Below, piece by piece: positions 1-5,473 of a stretch of DNA of 6,338 nt. The notes under the pieces are model-generated. The model was not told where the DNA came from, did no database searches, and saw only the letters and a list, made by a program, of their open reading frames with translations. The position numbers and the translations under genes are program-made. The stretch covers positions 1-6,338 of the forward strand of contig JAIPFN010000051.1 in assembly GCA_021736615.1 (NCBI GenBank), in the 5' to 3' direction. This stretch comes from Phycisphaerae bacterium. Its GTDB lineage: Bacteria > Planctomycetota > Phycisphaerae > Sedimentisphaerales > Anaerohalosphaeraceae. Positions within the stretch are counted from its first letter, which is position 1. Each line of letters begins with the position of its first letter.

Positions 1-744
1 AGGTTCATCCTTAACTCAACCGGAACATGGTGCGTTGCGATGAGACCCGCTGAAAAGGTGGCGTTCACCAAAGATGAGATCGGCAAGCTCGTCTTTTACA
101 ACATGGATATATTCAAAAACCCCGTAAAGACATCCATCTTCATGGGCGGCCTTGAATACGAAACCTATATGACTATTTTAAACGAAAAGTTCCCCTCAAA
201 AGAGCTGCCCGACTTCGATGCCGATCTCTACCAGTCCGTACTTGATAAGTGCTCAGAGTTCGTTCTGCCGTCGGTAACAAAGGGAACAGGGATATTCCCG
301 CAGTCACCTCCGCGTGTAGTCGACGGCGACAAGGTCGTTGGGCTTGAGGACCTCAAAGCCGCAAAAGCCGCTCCGGCGTTCATGGAAGATTTCGACAGGA
401 CATGTGCGGTACTAATCCTGTCGCTGGCCATTCAGACGGCAAAGGCTTTCGAGTATGTAGGAATTGAAGATGGCGACACAATTTTCGTAGAAGGCGGATT
501 CAGGCATAATCAGCCGTACCTGACGTTATTGAAAGCCCTTTACCCGGCAAGCAGGGTTTGTACCACGGACATCAAGGAAGCTACAGCACTGGGTTCTGCG
601 ATCTGCGGACTTGCGCTTCTGGAAGGCAAACGCCCCGACGAATTGACAACCGCCGTTGAGATAGGAGCTATCGATGTCCCGGACACCCCGGCAATCGACA
701 TCAAGGCATACATGGACAAGTTCGTCGCCCTGACAGAACAATAA
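1..744 (+). CDS. FGGY-family carbohydrate kinase, C-terminal part (5' end outside window)
   Basis: Sugar kinase that would phosphorylate a pentose, deoxyhexose or related polyol with ATP in the cytoplasm; the substrate cannot be told from this half. The reading frame is open from base 1, giving RFILNSTGTWC before the first Met at base 40, so that Met is internal and the gene starts upstream of the window. STGTW is the motif seen where the actin-like C-terminal domain begins in rhamnulokinase/fuculokinase-type FGGY enzymes. Further on, FVEGGFRHNQPYL (about bases 484-522) matches the nucleotide-binding glycine motif and following helix, and EATALGSAICGL (about bases 577-612) is the family's typical late helix. 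The glycine motif reads EGGF where many members have GGG(S/A). About 247 residues are visible, roughly half of a normal 480-520 residue enzyme. The TAA stop at 742-744 is followed by a strong terminator. Family is sure; rhamnulose- or fuculose-like specificity is only a guess. Confidence 0.88.
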   Translation, partial: RFILNSTGTWCVAMRPAEKVAFTKDEIGKLVFYNMDIFKNPVKTSIFMGGLEYETYMTILNEKFPSKELPDFDADLYQSVLDKCSEFVLPSVTKGTGIFPQSPPRVVDGDKVVGLEDLKAAKAAPAFMEDFDRTCAVLILSLAIQTAKAFEYVGIEDGDTIFVEGGFRHNQPYLTLLKALYPASRVCTTDIKEATALGSAICGLALLEGKRPDELTTAVEIGAIDVPDTPAIDIKAYMDKFVALTEQ

Positions 745-772
745 GCACCGGGACAAATTATCATTCGTTAAT

Positions 773-809
773 AAAAAAAACCGCCGGCAATAAAGTCGGC
801 GGTTTTTTT
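773..809. terminator. Bidirectional intrinsic terminator between converging genes
   Basis: A run of eight A (773-780), the stem CCGCCG (781-786), a 10-nt loop, the perfect complement CGGCGG (797-802) and a run of seven T (803-809). The A and T runs can also pair with each other. Read on either strand it is a GC stem followed by a U-tract, so it can end both the kinase transcript (+) and the gcvPA-gcvPB transcript (-). Confidence 0.9.
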
Positions 810-815
810 ATTCAC

Positions 816-877
816 TTTTCACACTTTTTTTCAAACGTTAACTTTCACACGTTTATTTTCACACTATTTTTTCACAC
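816..877. repeat. Five degenerate copies of TTTTCACAC, 12-14 bp apart
   Basis: Copies start at 816, 828 (TTTTCAAAC), 842 (CTTTCACAC), 856 and 869. On the minus strand this reads GTGTGAAA(A) at a 12-14 nt period, directly after the gcvPB stop and before the terminator, so it lies in the gcvPB 3' untranslated region. The array also contains an inverted pair AAACGT (833-838) / ACGTTT (849-854). Function unknown. Confidence 0.6.
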
Positions 878-878
878 C

Positions 879-2318
879 TTAATAGGCCAGGTCTAACAGC
901 TTGGCAGCTTTGGTTTCATCCAACCGTCCTACCGGCGTCGATTTCGGCAAGTCCTTAAAACTGTCCGGATCGGTCTCGGCTTGTTTTGCGATTTCGATCA
1001 TCGCCTCAATAAACCCGTCAATAGTCTCTTTGCTCTCGGTCTCGGTCGGCTCGATCATAAGAGCTTCCTGCACGATAGTCGGGAAATAGATTGTCGGCGG
1101 ATGATAACCGCGGTCAATCAGAGCCTTTGCTATGTCGATAGCATGGACACCATTTTTCGCCTGCCGCGACGCACTGAAAACACACTCATGCTTACAAACT
1201 CCCGGGTACGGCAAATCGTAATAGTCTTTGAGTTTTTCCTTGATGTAGTTTGCGTTGATAACGGCATTTTCAGAAACCCTCTCAAGCCCCTTTCTGCCAA
1301 GCATAAGTATATATGCGTAAGCCTTCAGTATAACCCCGAAGTTGCCGTAGAACGGCGCGATATACCCGATAGTCTTCGGACGGTCATACTCGATGGCATA
1401 AGTGCCGTCCTCGCGTTTAACGACTACAGAGATCGGCAGAAACTCTTCGAGTCTTTTTACAACGCCGACAGGGCCTGCGCCCGGTCCGCCGCCGCCATGA
1501 GGCGTCGCGAAAGTCTTATGCAGATTCAGATGCACAATATCAAACCCAAAATCGCCCGGCTTTGCTTTGCCTACGATGGCGTTAAGATTCGCCCCATCAT
1601 AATAAGCAAGCCCGTCGACCGAATGAATAATATCGCAAATCTCCTTGATATGCGGATTGAAAATCCCAAGCGTATTCGGACACGTCAGCATAAGTCCGGC
1701 TGTCTCGTCGTTAACCATCGACCGAAGCGCGTCGAGATCCATAATCCCGTCTTTACTGGGCACAGTCTCAACCTTATACCCGGCAATCGCGGCACTGGAA
1801 GGATTGGTTCCGTGAGCACTGTCCGGAATTAGAACCGTAGTCTTTTTGTTGCCTCTGTCTTTATGGTACGCCGCCATGATCATTATCCCGGTAAGCTCAC
1901 CATGGGCACCTGCAAGGGGCTGAAGCGTAAACGCCGCCATCGCCGTAATCTCCCGAAGCAGCAAATCCATCTCATAGAGCACCTCAAGTGCACCCTGCGT
2001 AAGCATCCCGCCGCCTCTTAGCTGGGGCAAAAGCGGATGCAGATTCGCAAACCCGTCGTATGCGGCGACAAGTTCTGCGACCTTAGGATTGTACTTCATC
2101 GTACACGAACCCAGCGGGTAGAAGTTGTCATCGACCCCGAAGTTTCGCTTGGACAACTCGGTAAAATGCCGCACGACATCCAGCTCGCTAAGCTCACAAA
2201 GTTCCGCATCGTTTTCACGAAGCAAACTGCTGTCAAACTCGATAGATTCCTTAATGTCAGTTTCGCCGGGCATAACACCTTTACGACCCGGCACACTCTT
2301 TTCAAATATAAGTTTCAT
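879..2318 (-). CDS. gcvPB: Glycine dehydrogenase (decarboxylating) subunit 2, P-protein beta chain
   Basis: PLP-carrying half of the two-subunit glycine cleavage P-protein. With GcvPA it decarboxylates glycine and passes the aminomethyl group to the lipoyl arm of GcvH, in the cytoplasm. The 479 residues are normal length for subunit 2. The PLP Schiff-base lysine is Lys268 in LNLHKTFATPHGG, followed by the glycine-rich loop GGGGPGAGPVG (275-285). Other family blocks are NFYPLGSCTMKYNP (about 65-78), LAGAHGELTG (135-144), DSAHGTNPSSA (about 166-176) and YYDGANLNA (239-247). The start ATG (2316-2318) has a weak GAGAG ribosome site (2325-2329, 6 nt away). It lies 112 bp downstream of the gcvPA stop, and no good promoter was seen between them, so the two are probably co-transcribed from the riboswitch-controlled promoter. 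The TAA stop is followed by a repeat array and terminator. The gene looks intact. Confidence 0.97.
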   Translation of the reverse strand: MKLIFEKSVPGRKGVMPGETDIKESIEFDSSLLRENDAELCELSELDVVRHFTELSKRNFGVDDNFYPLGSCTMKYNPKVAELVAAYDGFANLHPLLPQLRGGGMLTQGALEVLYEMDLLLREITAMAAFTLQPLAGAHGELTGIMIMAAYHKDRGNKKTTVLIPDSAHGTNPSSAAIAGYKVETVPSKDGIMDLDALRSMVNDETAGLMLTCPNTLGIFNPHIKEICDIIHSVDGLAYYDGANLNAIVGKAKPGDFGFDIVHLNLHKTFATPHGGGGPGAGPVGVVKRLEEFLPISVVVKREDGTYAIEYDRPKTIGYIAPFYGNFGVILKAYAYILMLGRKGLERVSENAVINANYIKEKLKDYYDLPYPGVCKHECVFSASRQAKNGVHAIDIAKALIDRGYHPPTIYFPTIVQEALMIEPTETESKETIDGFIEAMIEIAKQAETDPDSFKDLPKSTPVGRLDETKAAKLLDLAY

Positions 2319-2430
2319 AGTAAACTCTCAGTTTAAAATACTTCATCATTGGATATTCAAGAAAACCCAACAACCCAGATTCAACTTACAAACTTCAGAA
2401 TAATCAACAATAAATAATCAATAATAAATT
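2319..2430 (-). other. gcvPA-gcvPB intergenic spacer
   Basis: 112 bp of AT-rich sequence between the two P-protein subunit genes. Next to the gcvPA stop it is low complexity, with TTGATTATT repeated twice on the minus strand. The weak gcvPB ribosome site GAGAG is at 2325-2329. No terminator and no convincing promoter were seen. The subunit genes are often adjacent or overlapping in other bacteria, so this gap is longer than expected. Confidence 0.5.
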
Positions 2431-3762
2431 CTAAAGTGCAGCCTCCAGGCATTCGGCCAGCATTCCAATTTCCTTTTTAGTTCGTTTTTCAGTCACAGCG
2501 ATAAGTATAGAATTTTCCATCCCGTCGTAATACCGGCTGAGCGGAAATCCCGCACTGAAACCCTGTTCGATCAGGTTGGCAACAACATCCCTTGCGTCTC
2601 TGGGCAGGTCGAGCACAAACTCGTTAAAGAACCATTTCTGTTTGAAGTGCGACGTAACCCCGTCAATCGCGGTAAGCCGCTTAAACGCATAGTTCGCCTT
2701 CTGGGCACACATCTGCGCGGTTCGCTTAAACCCTTCCTTGCCCAGCAGCGACATATATACCGAAGCTGAAAGGGCACAAAGAGCCTCGTTCGAACAAATA
2801 TTGGAAGTCGCCTTATCTCTTCGGATGTGCTGCTCCCTGGCCTGCAATGTCATAACGAAACCGTGTTTGCCGCTGCTGTCTGTCGTCCTGCCGACAATCC
2901 GGCCGGGCATCTTGCGGGCATGCTTCTTGCTCGTCGCCATAAACCCGAGGTAAGGCCCGCCGAACGAAGGCGGCAAGCCAAGGCTTTGCCCCTCACCGGT
3001 AACAATGTCGGCGCCCATGGCACCGGGAGTCTTGAGAATACCCAGGCTAATAGGATAGCTCGAAACGATCAGCAATGCACCGTTTTCGTGCGCGGCGTCT
3101 GCGATATCGGTAAGGTCATCGATACACCCGAAGAAATTCGGATTCTGCACGATAACGGCCCCGGTATTTTTGTCGAGGTTCTTAAGTATTTCCTCACGGT
3201 TTGCCAGCCCGTTAACGCATTCGGTCTCGTCCAGTTCGATACTAAGATTTCTCGTATACGAGTGTATCGTCTCACGGTAGATCGGGTTGACGCTGGTGTC
3301 CATGATGATCTTATTTTTGCGGGTTATCCGAAGCGCCATCATCATCGCCTCGTACAGTGCCGTCCCGCCGTCGTATAGCGACGCGTTGGAAACTTCCATC
3401 TCGGTGAGCCTGCATATCATCGACTGATATTCATAGATAGCCTGAAGAGTGCCCTGCGACACTTCCGGCTGGTAGGGCGTATAAGCGGTATAAAACTCGC
3501 TCCGCGAAATTATCGCCTGCACCGCCGCCGGACAAAAATGATCGTAAACCCCGCCGCCCAGAAAACACGTAAGGTCGGTGGCGTGCTTTTTGGACAAAGC
3601 CGTAAACCGCCGCCGAACCTGCATCTCGCTAAGTCCGTCGGCAAGAGCCAGGGGCTTGCCCATAAGATCGGCCGGAATATCGGAGAAAAGCTCTTGGCGC
3701 GAAAGCCCCGCCTCGATAAGCATAGCCGAAACCTGCTCGTCAGTATTTGAAATAAATGGCAT
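2431..3762 (-). CDS. gcvPA: Glycine dehydrogenase (decarboxylating) subunit 1, P-protein alpha chain
   Basis: Partner of GcvPB in the P-protein of the glycine cleavage system. Subunit 1 has the aminotransferase-like fold but lacks the PLP lysine, which GcvPB supplies. The 443 residues are normal length. Family blocks in order: FLGGGVYDHFCPAAV (about 67-81), YTPYQPEVSQGTLQAIYEYQ (94-113), NASLYDGGTAL (126-136), QNPNFFG (206-212), GEGQSLGLPPSFGGPYLGF (about 256-274) and TLQAREQHIRRDKATSNICS (305-324). The ATG (3760-3762) has a good AAGGAG ribosome site (3768-3773, 5 nt away). Upstream lie 350 bp without a recognisable gene, then the 43-codon ORF and the tandem glycine riboswitch. The next gene is gcvPB. 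gcvT and gcvH, often neighbours of gcvPA, are not in the window. The gene looks intact. Confidence 0.97.
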   Translation of the reverse strand: MPFISNTDEQVSAMLIEAGLSRQELFSDIPADLMGKPLALADGLSEMQVRRRFTALSKKHATDLTCFLGGGVYDHFCPAAVQAIISRSEFYTAYTPYQPEVSQGTLQAIYEYQSMICRLTEMEVSNASLYDGGTALYEAMMMALRITRKNKIIMDTSVNPIYRETIHSYTRNLSIELDETECVNGLANREEILKNLDKNTGAVIVQNPNFFGCIDDLTDIADAAHENGALLIVSSYPISLGILKTPGAMGADIVTGEGQSLGLPPSFGGPYLGFMATSKKHARKMPGRIVGRTTDSSGKHGFVMTLQAREQHIRRDKATSNICSNEALCALSASVYMSLLGKEGFKRTAQMCAQKANYAFKRLTAIDGVTSHFKQKWFFNEFVLDLPRDARDVVANLIEQGFSAGFPLSRYYDGMENSILIAVTEKRTKKEIGMLAECLEAAL

Positions 3763-4112
3763 AAAAACTCCTTAAACGGATATATATTACAATCTTTAAT
3801 CTTCTTGTTTTTCGTGGCTGTTTTTTTACTCCACAAAATCAAATTATTTACTTCACAAAGACTTACAGTTCAATCCCACACTTTGTACAACTTTCGCCAA
3901 AACCAGGCTCTGTGACCCTCTATATTTCCTCTTTTTCCTCGGTGGCAAAAAAGGAAAACAAGCCCAGCTTCCAATAGTTGCAAGCAAAACCCAACCCAAA
4001 ACACACATCCAAATTTTATATTTTTAATCTGTCGTTTTGATTTTTACTTTTTAATCTTTAATTTTAATCCGTGTCAATCCGTGAAATCCGTGGTTAGGTT
4101 TTTTGGTTGCGG
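3763..4112. other. AT-rich intergenic stretch upstream of gcvPA, no gene seen
   Basis: 350 bp between the small ORF and gcvPA. It holds the gcvPA ribosome site (3768-3773), A/T-rich low-complexity sequence (about 4020-4066), a weak imperfect hairpin built from TTTTCC and GGAAAA (about 3935-3958) and the triple ATCCGTG repeat at its far end. Read on the minus strand, GCCACCGAGGAAAAAGAGG (about 3928-3946) resembles the purine-rich motifs scattered between genes in many environmental genomes. I see no terminator, no tRNA and no convincing second promoter. If the riboswitch transcript reaches gcvPA, this stretch is an untranslated part of its leader. Confidence 0.5.
4067..4092. repeat. Triple short direct repeat ATCCGTG (CACGGAT on the minus strand)
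   Basis: ATCCGTG occurs at 4067-4073, 4077-4083 and 4086-4092, at 10- and 9-bp steps, closely following the end of the 43-codon ORF on the minus strand. On that strand it reads CACGGATTTCACGGATTGA and so on. From memory, this type of short motif recurs between genes in many environmental genomes, so it is probably a dispersed element specific neither to this locus nor to glycine metabolism. Confidence 0.6.
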
Positions 4113-4244
4113 CTAGGCCGCCCTAAGGCTTATTGATGGGATATTTAGAAAGGATTCGGAGCTGGATTTGCTTACAAGCGATATAAGCTTGGCGTATAAC
4201 TCGTTTTCCGCGTGCTTTATCGCATTTTTTGATACATCATCCAT
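4113..4244 (-). CDS. Small 43-residue protein, first ORF after the glycine riboswitch, function unknown
   Basis: ATG at 4242-4244, TAG at 4113-4115. The protein begins MDDVSKNAIKHAENELYAKL and ends NIPSISLRAA. It is polar, with a probable amphipathic helix over roughly residues 3-26 and a serine-rich stretch (SKSSSES, 25-31); there is no membrane segment, signal peptide or cysteine. I do not recognise it, and it does not resemble GcvT or GcvH. Support for translation is a good ribosome site, AGAGGA (4253-4258, 8 nt from the ATG), in the first position after the riboswitch. That site lies inside a 10-nt sequence perfectly complementary to the riboswitch P1 strand, as expected of a gene under translational riboswitch control. 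It could instead be a leader peptide acting on downstream gcvPA, or the remnant of a longer gene cut short near the ATCCGTG repeats. That it is a real product is an inference. Confidence 0.45.
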   Translation of the reverse strand: MDDVSKNAIKHAENELYAKLISLVSKSSSESFLNIPSISLRAA

Positions 4245-4248
4245 GACT

Positions 4249-4258
4249 ACGGTCCTCT
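4249..4258 (-). promoter_or_regulatory. Anti-P1 / Shine-Dalgarno sequestering sequence (expression platform)
   Basis: On the minus strand AGAGGACCGT here is the exact complement of ACGGTCCTCT at 4362-4371, which includes five of the six bases of the 5' strand of aptamer II P1. The RNA can therefore form either P1 (CCUCUG with CAGAGG, 6 bp) or this 10-bp long-range helix, but not both. Glycine binding stabilises P1 and should free this site. The complementarity is read directly from the sequence; the switching is inferred from how translational riboswitches work. Confidence 0.65.
4253..4258 (-). promoter_or_regulatory. Ribosome binding site of the small ORF, inside the predicted sequestering helix
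   Basis: AGAGGA on the minus strand, 8 nt before the ATG at 4242-4244. All six bases are within the complement to the aptamer II P1 strand, so pairing would block ribosome access. Confidence 0.55.
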
Positions 4259-4274
4259 TAACAAACCTGTTAAG
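4257..4274 (-). other. Small hairpin just before the small ORF's ribosome site
   Basis: Minus-strand CTTAACA-GGTT-TGTTAAG makes a perfect 7-bp stem with a 4-nt loop. No U-run follows, so it is not a terminator. Its 3' arm overlaps the start of the ribosome site by two bases, so it may position or tune the sequestering helix. Confidence 0.5.
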
Positions 4275-4303
4275 ACACAAATATAAATACAATATTTAAT
4301 GTA

Positions 4304-4366
4304 CCTCTGTCCGTTTACCTGAGAGTATTAACCCTTCGGTACCCGATCTAACGAGTTCTCCAGAGG
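4304..4366 (-). promoter_or_regulatory. Glycine aptamer II
   Basis: P1 is CCUCUG (4361-4366) with CAGAGG (4304-4309). Conserved blocks are GGGUACCGAAGGGUUAA and ACUCUCAGGUAAACGGACAGAGG read piecewise. It is shorter and slightly more degenerate than aptamer I. Its 5' P1 strand is the one shared with the sequestering helix. Confidence 0.9.
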
Positions 4367-4373
4367 ACCGTCA

Positions 4374-4399
4374 GGGCTAATACTTTGCCGGTATTGCCC
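4374..4399 (-). other. Hairpin in the linker between the two glycine aptamers
   Basis: Minus-strand GGGC-AATAC, a 7-nt loop CGGCAAA, then GTATT-A-GCCC: nine base pairs with one bulged A. It fills most of the roughly 40-nt linker. As I know the class, linkers in many tandem glycine riboswitches are much shorter, so this looks like an inserted stem. Confidence 0.6.
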
Positions 4400-4404
4400 G
4401 CAGC

Positions 4405-4491
4405 GGCGAGATCCTTTTGCCTGAGAGTTTCCCGATTATAAACCGGTTGCCCCTTCGGCTCCCCCGTCAAGCGGGGGTATCTCTCTCGTCC
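4405..4491 (-). promoter_or_regulatory. Glycine aptamer I
   Basis: P1 can form from CGAGA (4484-4488) with UCUCG (4407-4411). A strong hairpin CCCCCG/CGGGGG follows the 5' GAGAGAUA segment. The conserved blocks GCCGAAGGGGCAA and AACUCUCAGGCAAAAGGA are both present and nearly ideal. Confidence 0.92.
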
Positions 4492-4502
4492 GTATTTCGG
4501 TA

Positions 4503-4522
4503 TGTCGAAAACAACTTCGACA
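4503..4522 (-). other. Hairpin at the 5' end of the riboswitch transcript
   Basis: TGTCGAA - 6-nt loop - TTCGACA, a perfect 7-bp stem. It starts almost exactly at the predicted transcription start (about 4521) and precedes aptamer I by about 12 nt. It may protect the 5' end or insulate aptamer I folding. Confidence 0.5.
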
Positions 4523-4527
4523 CGGGA

Positions 4528-4555
4528 AATATAACAGAAAAATAAATATCGACAA
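4528..4555 (-). promoter_or_regulatory. Predicted promoter of the glycine riboswitch / gcvPA-gcvPB transcript
   Basis: -35 TTGTCG (4550-4555), 16-bp spacer, -10 TATATT (4528-4533), with an extended -10 TG one base upstream of the -10 (4535-4536). It predicts a start near 4521, just before the 5' hairpin and riboswitch. Confidence 0.55.
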
Positions 4556-4593
4556 TACTTTTCTTATGTTTTTTATAAAAAATCAAGCCAGAC

Positions 4594-4622
4594 TTGTAAT
4601 ACTGAGTGCTTTGTGGTATATT
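4594..4622 (+). promoter_or_regulatory. Predicted promoter of the pseudopilin gene
   Basis: -35 TTGTAA (4594-4599), 17-bp spacer, -10 TATATT (4617-4622) with an extended -10 TG at 4614-4615. It is divergent from the riboswitch promoter; the two -35 boxes are about 40 bp apart. It predicts a leader of about 45 nt. Confidence 0.55.
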
Positions 4623-4662
4623 TTATATGTGATTTAATTCAAATTCGTTGTTTTACTTGGTA

Positions 4663-4668
4663 AAGGGG
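4663..4668 (+). promoter_or_regulatory. Ribosome binding site fixing the TTG start of the pseudopilin
   Basis: AAGGGG 6 nt before TTG at 4675-4677. No ATG or GTG near this site would keep the prepilin leader and its cleavage site, so TTG is the only sensible start. Confidence 0.7.
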
Positions 4669-4674
4669 TAAGTT

Positions 4675-5442
4675 TTGAGAACAAAAAAAGGCTTCACACT
4701 AATCGAATTACTTGTAGTAATCGCAATTATCGCACTTTTATTGGCCATTCTCATACCTGCACTGGGTAAGGCAAAAGTAATCGCACAGGAAGTGCTATGC
4801 AAGAGCAACATGAAGCAGTACTTCCTTGTCACAGAATTATATGCAAATGAATACGACGACAGGTTGCCGCCAGCATGGCATAGTATTTACAAATACACTG
4901 ATACCAGTACTGGTTGCAGATGGCATGATGAAGCAAATGGCATTGCATTAAATCCCGAAAAGGCAGGCCCCTATTGGCCGTATCTTGCATCATCTAAGGC
5001 CAGTGTTTGCTCCACATTCGAAAACTTTGCACGCCAGTTCCACTCTTGTTCAATTCCTATTAAAGTACAATTCAGTTACAGCATGAACGGTTTCATTACG
5101 GGAAGAGACCAAAAGGGGATTAAAAAAGCACAGATAAAATCTTCGCCAAGCGAAACATTTTTGTGGTCAGAAGAGAACATGTGGAAGATGAAAGAAGCAG
5201 ACGGCACAATTCTAAGTAATTACGTGTTAAATGATAATGCACTGCTAGTAGGTAATGCTATAGACAGTTTCGGCAGTTTTCACAAGGTATCCAAAGCAAA
5301 GTTTTCCTTGCAGCTCCCTCCAACTAAAGGCGGTTTTGGCGTCTATAATACTGGATCTGTAAATGCGCTTCTGCTCGACGGGTCTAATATCGTTGTGACC
5401 CCTCAAGACAGCAATAAATACAGGGGAAGAAGTAAATTATAG
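4675..5442 (+). CDS. Type II secretion/type IV pilin-like prepilin (pseudopilin)
   Basis: Exported, membrane-anchored pilin-like protein of 255 residues that starts with TTG. The class III leader is very short (MRTKKG), with prepilin peptidase cleavage expected after Gly6, methylation of Phe7 and the conserved Glu at position +5 (Glu11). The hydrophobic helix is residues 7-30 (FTLIELLVVIAIIALLLAIL...). After it come LCKSNMKQYF (41-50), a variable soluble domain with Cys42, Cys81, Cys112 and Cys125, YSMNGFITG (135-143) and NALLLDGSNIVV (230-241), which matches the late LDG block of planctomycete H-X9-DG/DUF1559-like and related prepilin families. It stands alone with its own promoter and is not near other secretion or pilus genes. 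By inspection it is more AT-rich than gcvPA and gcvPB. Its exact partner machine is unknown; such genes occur in many copies in Phycisphaerae. Confidence 0.9.
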   Translation: MRTKKGFTLIELLVVIAIIALLLAILIPALGKAKVIAQEVLCKSNMKQYFLVTELYANEYDDRLPPAWHSIYKYTDTSTGCRWHDEANGIALNPEKAGPYWPYLASSKASVCSTFENFARQFHSCSIPIKVQFSYSMNGFITGRDQKGIKKAQIKSSPSETFLWSEENMWKMKEADGTILSNYVLNDNALLVGNAIDSFGSFHKVSKAKFSLQLPPTKGGFGVYNTGSVNALLLDGSNIVVTPQDSNKYRGRSKL

Positions 5443-5473
5443 CTTTATCATATGAACTGCCATATAGTAAGCT
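5441..5473 (+). terminator. Possible hairpin at the end of the pseudopilin gene
   Basis: Imperfect stem-loop: AGCTT(t)ATcATATG pairs with CATATaGTAAGCT around the 6-nt loop AACTGC. It begins within the TAG stop codon. There is no clear T-run after it, so it may stabilise the mRNA 3' end and not terminate by itself. Confidence 0.35.

Larger units (their letters stand above)
4304..4491 (-). promoter_or_regulatory. Tandem glycine riboswitch (two aptamers) leading the gcvPA-gcvPB unit
   Basis: Two consecutive glycine aptamers read on the minus strand, each with the hallmark CCGAAGGG...CUCUCAGG...GGA core of this RNA class. Aptamer I is 4405-4491 and aptamer II is 4304-4366, joined by a long linker of about 40 nt. 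Paired glycine aptamers sense glycine and typically switch on glycine cleavage genes, which fits gcvPA and gcvPB downstream on the same strand. No intrinsic terminator follows aptamer II. Instead the expression platform appears to be a ribosome-site sequestering helix at 4249-4258. The distance to the gcvPA start is about 540 nt. Confidence 0.95.

Noticed and set aside
40..744. Complete 234-residue kinase starting at the ATG at base 40
   Set aside because: The frame is open to base 1 and the upstream codons encode the conserved STGTW motif, so the gene begins outside the window.
816..877. CRISPR-like array
   Set aside because: The units are about 9 bp with 3-5 bp gaps, far too short for CRISPR repeats and spacers.
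981..1832. Long plus-strand open frame (283 codons)
   Set aside because: It lies opposite gcvPB, has no ribosome site or family motif, and its amino-acid make-up looks like an antisense shadow of a GC-rich gene.
2827..3378. Plus-strand open frame (183 codons)
   Set aside because: Antisense shadow of gcvPA; no recognisable domain and no ribosome site.
4113..4244. Small ORF as a remnant of gcvH or gcvT
   Set aside because: No lipoyl-lysine motif, no HEW-type GcvH start and no GcvT motif can be seen in its 43 residues.
4257..4274. Hairpin after aptamer II as a riboswitch terminator
   Set aside because: The 7-bp stem is AT-rich and followed by AGGACC, not a U-tract, so intrinsic termination is not supported.
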